The position numbers were made by a program, and so were the translations under genes. 18,660 nucleotides of DNA from JAKEGK01 sp036507695 (GTDB taxonomy: Bacteria; Pseudomonadota; Gammaproteobacteria; SZUA-152): contig DATCIR010000143.1 in NCBI GenBank assembly GCA_036507695.1, positions 1 through 18,660 on the forward strand. The letters run 5' to 3'. Below, piece after piece: positions 1-6,282 of the stretch. Every line of letters begins with the position of its first letter. Within the stretch, counting starts at the first letter, position 1. The notes beneath the pieces are model-generated. The model had not been told where the DNA came from, did no database searches, and saw only the letters and a program-made list of their open reading frames with translations.

Positions 1-213
1 GCCGCCGGACAGAATCCCAATTTCGGTTTTAACCCGCTGGAAGGCGCCGCCACCATCACCGCTTATATCGTGCAAATGGCCATGGGTGACTTGCCCCACG
101 GTTCCATCGCCTACCAATCGGTGTTCGCCGCCGGCCTGGTGTTGTTCCTGATCACCCTGCTGTTCAACCTGATTGGCTTCTATCTGCGCCGGCGGTTCCG
201 GGAGGCGTATTAG
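1..213 (+). CDS. pstC: Phosphate ABC transporter permease PstC, C-terminal end (partial)
   Basis: An open frame runs from the first base to the TAG at 211-213 and encodes the last 70 residues of a membrane protein; the start lies outside the window. The end contains one clear transmembrane segment (about residues 38-62, FAAGLVLFLITLLFNLIGFY) followed by a basic cytosolic tail RRRFREAY. This is the usual ending of PstC, one of the two inner-membrane permeases of the high-affinity phosphate transporter PstSCAB. The assignment rests mainly on context: the next gene, one base after the stop, is pstA, then pstB and phoU follow in the canonical order. Because only the tail is visible, nothing can be said about the start, the Pho box or pstS. 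Confidence 0.88.
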   Translation, partial: AAGQNPNFGFNPLEGAATITAYIVQMAMGDLPHGSIAYQSVFAAGLVLFLITLLFNLIGFYLRRRFREAY

Positions 214-214
214 C

Positions 215-1150
215 ATGACAGACGCATCCCGCTCTGATCCACATACCGGCTTGGCGCGCATCGTCGCGGTCAATCGCCGAGTGGATATCGTCATGGCCAG
301 TATCGGTATCCTGGTATTAGCCGTTGCCACGATCCTGCTCGCCAGCGTGTTTATCGACCTGCTGCTAAGTGGCTGGAAGCGGCTCATCAACCCTGATTTC
401 TACACCAACTTTCCGTCACGCCGGCCGGCGCAGGCGGGTATTCTCTCCTCGATAGTGGGCACCAGCCTGGTGATGCTGGTAACCGCGGCGGTATCCATTC
501 CGTTTGGTGTAGCGGCAGGACTTTATCTTGAGGAATACGCCGCTAAAAACTGGATGACGGATTTGATCGACATCAATGTCAGCAACCTGGCCGGCGTGCC
601 ATCCATCATCTATGGTCTGTTGGCCTTGGGTTTATTCGTCTATGGTTTCAGCCTGGGCGAAACCATCCTCACCGCCGGCTTAACGCTGGCGCTGTTGATC
701 CTGCCGGTGATTATCGTTGCCACCCGCGAAGCGGTGCGCAGTATCCCGCAGGAACTGCGCGAGGCGGCCTATGGATTGGGCGCGGACAAATGGCAAGCGG
801 TGCGCATGTATGTACTGCCGGCGGCGCGACCGGGCATTTTGACCGGTGTCATCGTCGGGCTGGCGCGCGCCATCGGCGAAGCCGCGCCGGTGATCACGAT
901 TGGCGCGCTGACTTTTATTGCCTTCCTACCGCCCGCGCCATTAAAAGCAGAAGCACCATTTATTAATTTTGACTGGCTCACCAGCCCCTTCACGGTCATG
1001 CCCATCCAGTTATTCAATTGGGTCTCGCGTCCCCAGGCGGAATTCCACGTCAATGCCGCGGCAGCGGGGGTGGTACTGATGATCATGACGCTGGCGATGA
1101 ATGCGCTGGCGATCTATGTTCGCCTGCGCTTGCGCCGCATACATCGCTGA
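215..1150 (+). CDS. pstA: Phosphate ABC transporter permease PstA
   Basis: Encodes 311 residues beginning MTDASRS. The open frame extends upstream to 173, but that part overlaps pstC, so the ATG at 215, one base after the pstC stop and preceded by GGGAGG inside pstC, is the likely start. PstA pairs with PstC to form the channel of the phosphate importer in the inner membrane. The sequence shows an N-terminal transmembrane segment (about residues 25-50), a periplasmic loop, and a permease domain with the stretch SIPFGVAAGLYLEEYA and the cytosolic EAA loop EAAYGLGADKWQAV that contacts PstB, followed by the segment GLARAIGEAAPV typical of PstA. The length is normal for PstA. It is translationally close to pstC and followed by pstB after 23 bp, so the genes are one operon. 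Expression is expected to be PhoB-dependent, but the promoter is not in the window. Confidence 0.95.
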   Translation: MTDASRSDPHTGLARIVAVNRRVDIVMASIGILVLAVATILLASVFIDLLLSGWKRLINPDFYTNFPSRRPAQAGILSSIVGTSLVMLVTAAVSIPFGVAAGLYLEEYAAKNWMTDLIDINVSNLAGVPSIIYGLLALGLFVYGFSLGETILTAGLTLALLILPVIIVATREAVRSIPQELREAAYGLGADKWQAVRMYVLPAARPGILTGVIVGLARAIGEAAPVITIGALTFIAFLPPAPLKAEAPFINFDWLTSPFTVMPIQLFNWVSRPQAEFHVNAAAAGVVLMIMTLAMNALAIYVRLRLRRIHR

Positions 1151-1173
1151 GGGCAGTGAGGAGATTTTTATAC

Positions 1174-2046
1174 ATGCACCAAACAGCCCATTCATACCAG
1201 AGCACAACCATGAATACGACAACAACTCCGACGTTCGCTGCAAATACCGTGGCGGAACAGCAGGTCACCCAGGCAAACATTACCAATTCGTCTCTGCTGC
1301 GGGCTGAAGTCCGCCAGCTCGATTTCTGGTACGGCGAGCACCAGGCCCTCAAGGCCGTCGACCTGCCGGTGGCAAACTGCAAGGTCACTGCCCTGATTGG
1401 ACCCTCCGGTTGCGGCAAAAGCACCCTGTTACGTTGCTTCAACCGCATGCACGATTTGTATCCCGGCAACCGCTACGGCGGCGAGATCGTGTTGTATCCT
1501 GAACAACGCAACCTGATCAAGATGGATCCGGGCCTGGTGCGGCTGCGCATCGGCATGGTGTTTCAAAAACCCAATCCGTTTCCGAAATCGATTTTCGAAA
1601 ATGTCGCGGCCGGTCTGCGGGTGCGTGGCATCAACGCCAAAGTTGCGTTAAACGAACGCGTGGAACAGGCGCTGCGCAGCGCCGCATTGTGGGAAGAAGT
1701 CAAAGACCGCCTGCAGGAATCGGCCTATAGCCTGTCGGGCGGCCAGCAGCAACGTTTGTGTATCGCGCGCGCACTGGCGCCTCAGCCGGACATTCTGCTG
1801 CTCGACGAACCCACCTCGGCCCTGGACCCCATCGCCACGGCCAAGATCGAAGATTTATTGACGGATTTACGCAATACCGTGACGGTAGTCATCGTTACGC
1901 ATAACATGCAACAGGCGGCACGCATCTCCGATTTCACGGCCTACATGCACCTGGGCAAGCTAATGGAGTTCGGCGTGACCGACGAACTGTTCACCGCGCC
2001 GAAGCATCACATGACCAGCGACTACATCACCGGCCGTTTCGGCTAG
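1174..2046 (+). CDS. pstB: Phosphate ABC transporter ATP-binding protein PstB
   Basis: The ATPase subunit that powers phosphate import through PstC/PstA. The start chosen is ATG 1174 (MHQTAHS), with GAGGAG at 1158-1163; ATG 1210 (MNTTTTP) is an alternative without a clear ribosome binding site. The open frame continues upstream to 1018, but this overlaps pstA. The 290-residue protein shows Walker A GPSGCGKST (76-84), the Q-loop region MVFQKPNPFPKSI (128-140) with the PFP motif characteristic of PstB, the signature LSGGQQQR (187-194), Walker B ILLLDEPTSALDP (207-219) and the switch histidine in VTHNM. It has about 40 extra residues before the ABC domain, a low-complexity Thr/Ala/Gln-rich leader of unknown role. 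It ends in the typical YITGRFG. Confidence 0.96.
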   Translation: MHQTAHSYQSTTMNTTTTPTFAANTVAEQQVTQANITNSSLLRAEVRQLDFWYGEHQALKAVDLPVANCKVTALIGPSGCGKSTLLRCFNRMHDLYPGNRYGGEIVLYPEQRNLIKMDPGLVRLRIGMVFQKPNPFPKSIFENVAAGLRVRGINAKVALNERVEQALRSAALWEEVKDRLQESAYSLSGGQQQRLCIARALAPQPDILLLDEPTSALDPIATAKIEDLLTDLRNTVTVVIVTHNMQQAARISDFTAYMHLGKLMEFGVTDELFTAPKHHMTSDYITGRFG

Positions 2047-2054
2047 ACTTATTG

Positions 2055-2120
2055 TGAGACTAGGAACCACTAAGTTGAGAGACAAGGAACCACTAAGTTG
2101 AAACACAAGGAACCACTATG
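2055..2120 (+). repeat. Triplicated 23-bp unit carrying the phoU ribosome binding site
   Basis: Between pstB and phoU the word AGGAACCACTA occurs at 2062, 2085 and 2108, an exact 23-bp period. Each copy continues with GTTGA plus a short purine-rich stretch. In the first two copies the word is followed by AGTTG; in the third it leads straight into the phoU ATG (ACTATG, 2115-2120). The AAGGA of the last copy (2107-2111) is at the correct distance to be the phoU Shine-Dalgarno sequence, so the ribosome binding site itself has been copied in tandem. The array fills nearly all of the 71-bp intergenic space. Confidence 0.9.
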
Positions 2121-2813
2121 ACCGATAAACACACCCTGCGCGTTTTCGACGAGGACCTCAAAACACTAAGCAATGAGGTGCTGAATCTCGCCGCCAGTGT
2201 CGCCGAAGAACTGGACGGCGCGCTGGCCGCATTAACCACGGGCGATGATAGTGTGGCGCAAGCCGTTATCGAAAGCGACCGGCGCAGCGACGCACTGCAG
2301 GATCGAATCAATCAACATACGACGCGCACGCTGGCGCGTCAGCAAGCCATGGCCATCGATCTGCGCGCTATCCTCGCGGCGGCGCGCATCGCCCCGCATT
2401 TGGAACGCATTGGCGATTACGCCAAGAATACCGCCAAGCGCACCCAGCGATTAAAGCAACCCATCGACGCTGAACTGGCCGCGCAATTCCGCTGGATGGT
2501 GACGCGCATCCAGTCCATGCTGCGCCGGGTGATCGATGCTTATGCTGAAAACAATGCGCAAGCCGCGAACGTTGCCTGGACCGACGACGCTGAACTGGAC
2601 GCCGTCTACTCCAAACTGTTCGAGCATCTGCTTAAACTCATGCGCGAAGACAACAATCGCATTCCGGATAGCATCCAACTGCTGTTTATCGCCAAAGGGC
2701 TGGAACGCGCGGGCGATCACGTCACCGATATCGCCGAAGAAGTATACCTAATGGTAACCGGCCATCCGCTGGCGGGCCCGCGTCCCAAGGTTGATGAAAC
2801 ACAAGGTGGATGA
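2118..2813 (+). CDS. phoU: Phosphate signalling regulator PhoU
   Basis: A 231-residue cytosolic protein, slightly shorter than E. coli PhoU. It is all-helical with the two repeated PhoU domains: one at about residues 15-105 with the motif AARIAPHLERIGDYAKNTAKR, and a second at about 125-215 with FIAKGLERAGDHVTDIAEEVY. These ERIGDYAKN / ERAGDHVTDIAE repeats hold the acidic metal-binding residues of the family. PhoU links the PstSCAB transporter to the PhoR sensor kinase and holds the Pho response off when phosphate is plentiful. It is the last gene of the pst operon and is only 9 bp from the convergent gene at 2823-3233, with no obvious terminator between them. Confidence 0.96.
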   Translation: MTDKHTLRVFDEDLKTLSNEVLNLAASVAEELDGALAALTTGDDSVAQAVIESDRRSDALQDRINQHTTRTLARQQAMAIDLRAILAAARIAPHLERIGDYAKNTAKRTQRLKQPIDAELAAQFRWMVTRIQSMLRRVIDAYAENNAQAANVAWTDDAELDAVYSKLFEHLLKLMREDNNRIPDSIQLLFIAKGLERAGDHVTDIAEEVYLMVTGHPLAGPRPKVDETQGG

Positions 2814-2822
2814 AACAGCCGA

Positions 2823-3233
2823 TTAGTTACCGGATCGCGACGAGACCTCGTGTCCGTTCGCGCGCCAGCTCCAGAACGCCGACACGATCAAGCCAGCCAG
2901 GCCAACAGCTTCAACCACCGGACTATAAGCGATATACATCGTGCCGATGACGAATGCCGCGCTGACCGCGCCGAGAATCACCGGCAAATACCTGCCATGA
3001 CAGTGCCGGTAGTTAATAAATATAAAGACGCTTGTTAACAGCGCAAACAAACTGATCACAGCCGCCTGCAGGTGGGGATTAAAGGGCGCCGTGAATCTGA
3101 CCAGCGGGAATATAGCGGCGGCCACGATAAAACCCTTGCAGGAAACGATCGCCAACAGTGCGGTCAAACCGGGCAGCCACCCGCGGATTGGCGCTTCCGT
3201 ACTTTCTCCGGTCACCATTTTTTGCGCAACCAT
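2823..3233 (-). CDS. Small four-helix membrane protein, MerC-like
   Basis: A 136-residue integral membrane protein with four predicted transmembrane segments (about 18-42, 55-74, 82-103, 106-123). The ATG at 3239 is only 3 nt from the AAGGAG at 3243-3248, so the second ATG (MVAQKMV, 3233; spacing 9) is the better start. The pattern of a first helix with a cysteine (SCKG, C32), a paired second helix, then NYRHCHGRYLPVILG and two further helices resembles MerC-domain proteins, which take up Hg(II) or are of unknown role. However, MerC normally has a CxxC pair in helix 1 and only one cysteine is present here, plus C78 in the RHCHGR loop. It is the last gene of the ECF sigma operon, 50 bp after the methyltransferase stop. 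The MerC assignment is tentative; transport of a metal or of the methyltransferase substrate is inference. Confidence 0.6.
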   Translation of the reverse strand: MVAQKMVTGESTEAPIRGWLPGLTALLAIVSCKGFIVAAAIFPLVRFTAPFNPHLQAAVISLFALLTSVFIFINYRHCHGRYLPVILGAVSAAFVIGTMYIAYSPVVEAVGLAGLIVSAFWSWRANGHEVSSRSGN

Positions 3234-3247
3234 AGTCATGTACTCCT

Positions 3248-3271
3248 TAATCGCGGCTCTTTCCGTGATTA
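3248..3271 (-). other. Hairpin between methyltransferase and MerC-like gene
   Basis: TAATCGCGG and CCGTGATTA form a 9-bp stem (one G-U pair) around a 6-nt loop. On the minus strand the stem ends right at the ribosome binding site (3243-3248) of the MerC-like gene. There is no T-tract, so it is not a classical terminator. It could affect message processing or translation of the last gene of the operon. Confidence 0.4.
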
Positions 3272-3283
3272 GCGAATTGAAGC

Positions 3284-4066
3284 TCAGGATTTGACGGCTT
3301 TCATCACCATCGAATGCGCACCCAGCGATGCAGCAACATCACGAGTTTCCTTGCTGACACTGGCGGAGAAATAATCCAGTTGCTGTAACTGCGCCACATC
3401 TTTAAATCCAACGTCACGAAACAATTGCAAGTAATCGTCTTTCTCCATGGCGCCGACAATACATTCCGCCCATAATTTGGGATTCTGCCGGCAGGCTGCA
3501 GAGATTTCCTGACTCACCACGATATCGGCGACCTGTACCCGTCCGCCCGGTTTCAGTATCCGGAATATTTCCTGAAAAGCTTTTTTCTTGTCAGGCACCA
3601 GGTTGAGTACACCATTACTCGTCACAACATCAATACTAGCGTCCGGCAAGGGAATATCTTCCGCCTCAGCCTCAATGATTTCGATGTTGCGAGCCAATGC
3701 CTTTTTGACATTGGTCCGTAATTTTTCCCGCATTGCCTCGGTCATATCCAGCGCATAGACTTTTCCGCCAGCCCCGGTTAACAATGATGAAATTAACACA
3801 TCGGTACCGCTGCCGGATCCAATATCCACAATCACATCGCCTTTGCTGATGGCTTCAACCGCAAACGGGTAACCCACACCGGCAAAGGATTCCACCGCCG
3901 TAGCCGGAATCGCATCCAGTTGTGATGCCGGATAACCGACAAACTCACACGCCGGCCGGCCTGTGGGGAAGTGGAATACCTTATCCGGCATCGCCGCCAC
4001 TTCGGTGTACATCGCCTGCACGGATTCAATAATATGTTCTCGTTGTAAGCTCGTAATTGCGACCAT
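3284..4066 (-). CDS. ArsM-like SAM-dependent methyltransferase lacking two arsenic-binding cysteines
   Basis: The start is ATG 4066 (MVAITSL), preceded by AAGGAGG at ideal spacing; the open frame extends 12 codons further but without that signal. The 260-residue protein has a class I methyltransferase fold: SAM motif I VDIGSGSGTD (80-89), the acidic LDMTEAM (106-112), EDIPLPDASIDVV (136-148) and RILKPGGR (169-176). The order and wording follow the arsenite methyltransferase family (ArsM/AS3MT). Of the three ArsM cysteines, the first (GCGNP) is Val in GVGYP (V64), the second (SNCVxNL) is Gly in SNGVLNL (G152), and only the third is kept (WAECIVGA, C202). An N-terminal extension of about 55 residues with FHFPTGR and IPATAVESF is shared with the paralogue at 5445-6233. 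It follows the anti-sigma gene by 35 bp. A canonical ArsM mechanism is unlikely; the substrate is unknown. Confidence 0.85.
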   Translation of the reverse strand: MVAITSLQREHIIESVQAMYTEVAAMPDKVFHFPTGRPACEFVGYPASQLDAIPATAVESFAGVGYPFAVEAISKGDVIVDIGSGSGTDVLISSLLTGAGGKVYALDMTEAMREKLRTNVKKALARNIEIIEAEAEDIPLPDASIDVVTSNGVLNLVPDKKKAFQEIFRILKPGGRVQVADIVVSQEISAACRQNPKLWAECIVGAMEKDDYLQLFRDVGFKDVAQLQQLDYFSASVSKETRDVAASLGAHSMVMKAVKS

Positions 4067-4101
4067 CGTTAATCCTCCTTGAAGCTGAGTTTTACTGTCC
4101 A

Positions 4102-4368
4102 TTACAACTTACGAAACAGCATTTTTATTTTATTTTGCAGTTCTTCCGGCGCTTTTTGCTCCGTGGCGCCCTTTAAATGCAGCTGTAAGCGTTTTTCGAA
4201 TTCCAGGCGCGAGTAACAACTGCGGCATTTGGAAAGATGATCCGCCATTTCCTCATGCCTGTGCCCATGAAGCTCATGGTCGATATAGTCAAACAATCGC
4301 TTCAGCGCTTCCTCGCAGTCGATGGTTTTTTTGTCACTCGGATGACTGTTGCTTATAGTGTTACTCAT
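4102..4368 (-). CDS. Zinc-binding (ZAS) anti-sigma factor
   Basis: An 88-residue soluble protein with the putative zinc finger of anti-sigma factors: C18, then after 25 residues H44-x3-C48-x2-C51 (HLSKCRSC). This is the ZAS arrangement seen in RsrA/ChrR-type anti-sigma factors, where a zinc thiolate centre holds the sigma factor and, in RsrA, releases it on thiol oxidation. There is no transmembrane segment, so the signal is sensed in the cytoplasm. The ATG overlaps the sigma factor stop by 4 bp (ATGA at 4368-4365), showing translational coupling and supporting a cognate pair. The C-terminus (EELQNKIKMLFRKL) is a short amphipathic helix. Sensing of thiol-reactive or metal stress is inference from the motif. 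Confidence 0.85.
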   Translation of the reverse strand: MSNTISNSHPSDKKTIDCEEALKRLFDYIDHELHGHRHEEMADHLSKCRSCYSRLEFEKRLQLHLKGATEQKAPEELQNKIKMLFRKL

Positions 4369-4985
4369 AGCGTATCCCGCCTGTTCAATTCATTAGTAGG
4401 CTCAATATTAATACCCCGATCACTAGCGTGTTGCCACAGCGCTTTTTGTAACAGTGACCTGGCGCGCGACAAACGCGAACGCACGGTACCGACCGGGACT
4501 TCCAGCATGTCAGCAATCTCCTGATAACTAAAACCTTCCACTTCCGCCAGCACCAGAACAATCCGGAAATTTTCCGGTAATCCATCCACCGCCTTAATCA
4601 AATCATCCCGCAGCAGGTTGTTTAAAAACTCCTGTTCCGGATTACCCCACCACAGTAGGAACGGTTGATGGAGTTTGTCGAACAGCCAGAATTCCCCGTC
4701 AGCACCATCTTCCTGGTCCGTGTTTATTAAAGTTTCCGCCCGCGTCCTACGCTTACGGCATTCGGTAATAAAACAATTGGACAGGATCCTGAATATCCAT
4801 CCCCGAAACGCCTTGCGGTCATTGAGCGTATGCAAATTACCAAAGGCCCTGGCAACCGCATCACCCACCAGGTCTTCCGCATCCGCCGGATTTTTTGCCA
4901 GCCGCAAGGCAGTACCATACAGGTCATTGAGCACAGCCGTGACCTCTCGCTCAAACCACTGTTTTAATTCTTGTACTTCTGACAT
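4365..4985 (-). CDS. ECF-family RNA polymerase sigma factor
   Basis: A 206-residue sigma-70 family factor with only regions 2 and 4. Region 2 spans about residues 20-80 (DLYGTALRLAKNPADAEDLVGDAVARAF, then FRGWIFRILSNCFITECRKRR). Region 4 spans about 125-185 (GLPENFRIVLVLAEVEGFSYQEIADML, then VPVGTVRSRLSRARSLL with the DNA-recognition helix). The linker has a WLFDKLHQPFLLWW stretch. The frame is open to ATG 5024, but the ECF-type promoter at 5017-5043 lies across that codon, so translation must begin downstream: ATG 4985 (MSEVQEL) is chosen, and GTG 4991 with AGGA 6 nt upstream is equally possible. It is coupled to the anti-sigma gene by a 4-bp overlap and is first in an operon with a methyltransferase and a MerC-like protein. 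It is probably auto-regulated. Confidence 0.93.
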   Translation of the reverse strand: MSEVQELKQWFEREVTAVLNDLYGTALRLAKNPADAEDLVGDAVARAFGNLHTLNDRKAFRGWIFRILSNCFITECRKRRTRAETLINTDQEDGADGEFWLFDKLHQPFLLWWGNPEQEFLNNLLRDDLIKAVDGLPENFRIVLVLAEVEGFSYQEIADMLEVPVGTVRSRLSRARSLLQKALWQHASDRGINIEPTNELNRRDTL

Positions 4986-5016
4986 TTGCACTAATGTTCC
5001 TGTTTGCATGGGGCAA

Positions 5017-5043
5017 GGACGCATGACGTCTACAAGAGTTCCC
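5017..5043 (-). promoter_or_regulatory. ECF-type promoter of the sigma/anti-sigma operon
   Basis: On the minus strand GGGAACT (5043-5037) is followed after 14 nt by GCGTCC (5022-5017) and then TTGC. GGAAC as -35 and CGTC as -10 at a 16-nt spacing are the hallmark of group IV (ECF) sigma promoters. The same two blocks with the same spacing occur at 5358-5384 before the divergent methyltransferase. Transcription would start near 5010, downstream of ATG 5024. Confidence 0.75.
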
Positions 5044-5357
5044 GGGATTTTACATTATTTTATACGCTATTAGCCCTATACGGATTGCCACTATTTCAGC
5101 ATTTTCGAATATAGCAACTACCCACGAATTGCTTTGCCTACTCACGCATTTAGCGACATGGACTAACTCCCGCTACACAAATGCTGGAGGAATCTAACGC
5201 GAACGGACATACATAATCAAGCACATTACGTAATGATAAAACCGGATACTCGTTAACGAATCACCCGCATCATTTAACCCGCCGGTGGACACACGTAAAA
5301 ATAATTTTTGTGGATACAACATACTTACAACGCATTTGAAATGGTTTTTATATTTTT
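5044..5357. other. Intergenic spacer between two divergent ECF promoters
   Basis: About 310 bases, AT-rich, separate the two ECF-type promoters. I see no gene, no RNA gene and no convincing repeat in it. It could hold binding sites for further regulators, but none is recognisable. Confidence 0.5.
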
Positions 5358-5384
5358 GGGAACTGTTTTTTGATTGACGCGTCC
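5358..5384 (+). promoter_or_regulatory. ECF-type promoter of the methyltransferase-DsrE operon
   Basis: GGGAACT (5358-5364), 14 nt, GCGTCC (5379-5384), followed by TTGC. The blocks, spacing and the downstream CCTTGC match the promoter of the ECF sigma operon at 5017-5043 on the other strand. The expected start site is near 5390, giving a 5' leader of about 55 nt before ATG 5445. The 14-nt spacers differ in sequence, so the match is not explained by a simple recent duplication of the whole stretch. Confidence 0.75.
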
Positions 5385-5444
5385 TTGCGCCGTAGCACAC
5401 TAAAAATAATTTTTACTGACTAACCGAACATAGGAGACGCAATC

Positions 5445-6233
5445 ATGAACCTCGCAATCTCTACACAGAAAACAGACTTTATCTCTGAACTGGAATCACA
5501 TGTTAAAACCATGTATCGCGCCGTGGCATTATACCCGGAATCCGCATTTCATTTTGAAATGGGGCGTGTTCTGGCTGAACGTTTAGGTTATGACCCGCGT
5601 GACCTTGACCGTATACCCGCGGCATCCATTGAATCATTCGCCGGTGTGGGTTATCACTTTGATCTAGCCGACCTGCAGAAAAACCAATTCGTAGTGGACT
5701 TGGGCAGCGGCTCGGGTATGGATACATTTGTGGCGGCCAACAAGGTCGGTTATAGCGGCTGCATTATTGGAATCGACATGACGGATGAGCAACGCAATAA
5801 AGCCAACTATCTGCGCGATACCGGTGGTTTTTGTAATGTCAGTTACAAGAAAGCTTATATTGACGACACTGGGCTACCCGGCGGACTCTATCATGCCGTT
5901 ATCAGCAACGGCGTGGTTAACCTGGCCGCGGATAAAACCGCTGTTTTCAATGAAGCGTATCGTTTGCTGCGCAAAGGCGGCAAACTGGCGCTCTCCGACA
6001 TTGTCACCGAAACGGCGCTGCCTGAGGGCGTCACCTGTGATGCGACTTTATGGGCGGCTTGCATTGGCGGCGCCATGCAACAGGATGACTACATCAACAC
6101 TGCCGAACAAGCCGGCTTTCGCGTGATTGCAGTACGCGGCAACCCCGAGTACCACTTTATTTCCGAAGGCGCCACGTGGGCAACTGACACCTACGGGGTA
6201 AAAAGCATTTCATTGCTGGCAGTAAAACACTAA
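5445..6233 (+). CDS. Second ArsM-like SAM-dependent methyltransferase (paralogue)
   Basis: A 262-residue class I methyltransferase, with AGGAG at 5432-5436, 8 nt before the ATG. It is alignable along its whole length with the product of 3284-4066: N-terminal FHFEMGR and IPAASIESFAGVGYHF, SAM motif I VDLGSGSGMD (84-93), GIDMTDEQ, SNGVVNL and WAACIGGA. As in the paralogue, the first ArsM cysteine is Val (V68), the second is Gly (G156) and only the third remains (C206). Extra cysteines at 106 and 130 are not ArsM positions. It is transcribed from an ECF-type promoter identical in plan to that of the sigma operon and is followed by a DsrE-fold gene after 49 bp. The retained SAM motif suggests it is still a methyltransferase; the acceptor is unknown. 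A sulfur, metalloid or thiol acceptor is a guess from context. Confidence 0.87.
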   Translation: MNLAISTQKTDFISELESHVKTMYRAVALYPESAFHFEMGRVLAERLGYDPRDLDRIPAASIESFAGVGYHFDLADLQKNQFVVDLGSGSGMDTFVAANKVGYSGCIIGIDMTDEQRNKANYLRDTGGFCNVSYKKAYIDDTGLPGGLYHAVISNGVVNLAADKTAVFNEAYRLLRKGGKLALSDIVTETALPEGVTCDATLWAACIGGAMQQDDYINTAEQAGFRVIAVRGNPEYHFISEGATWATDTYGVKSISLLAVKH

Positions 6234-6282
6234 GCATCACTAATCAATAAAAACCAAATTAACGTTAAACAGGAGCGTAATC

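Noticed and set aside
2055..2120. Pho boxes between pstB and phoU
   Set aside because: The repeat period is 23 bp, not the 11 bp of Pho box direct repeats, and the sequence does not match CTGTCAT.
3284..4066. Naming this gene arsM
   Set aside because: Two of the three arsenite-binding cysteines are replaced, so the name would assert a function that the sequence argues against.
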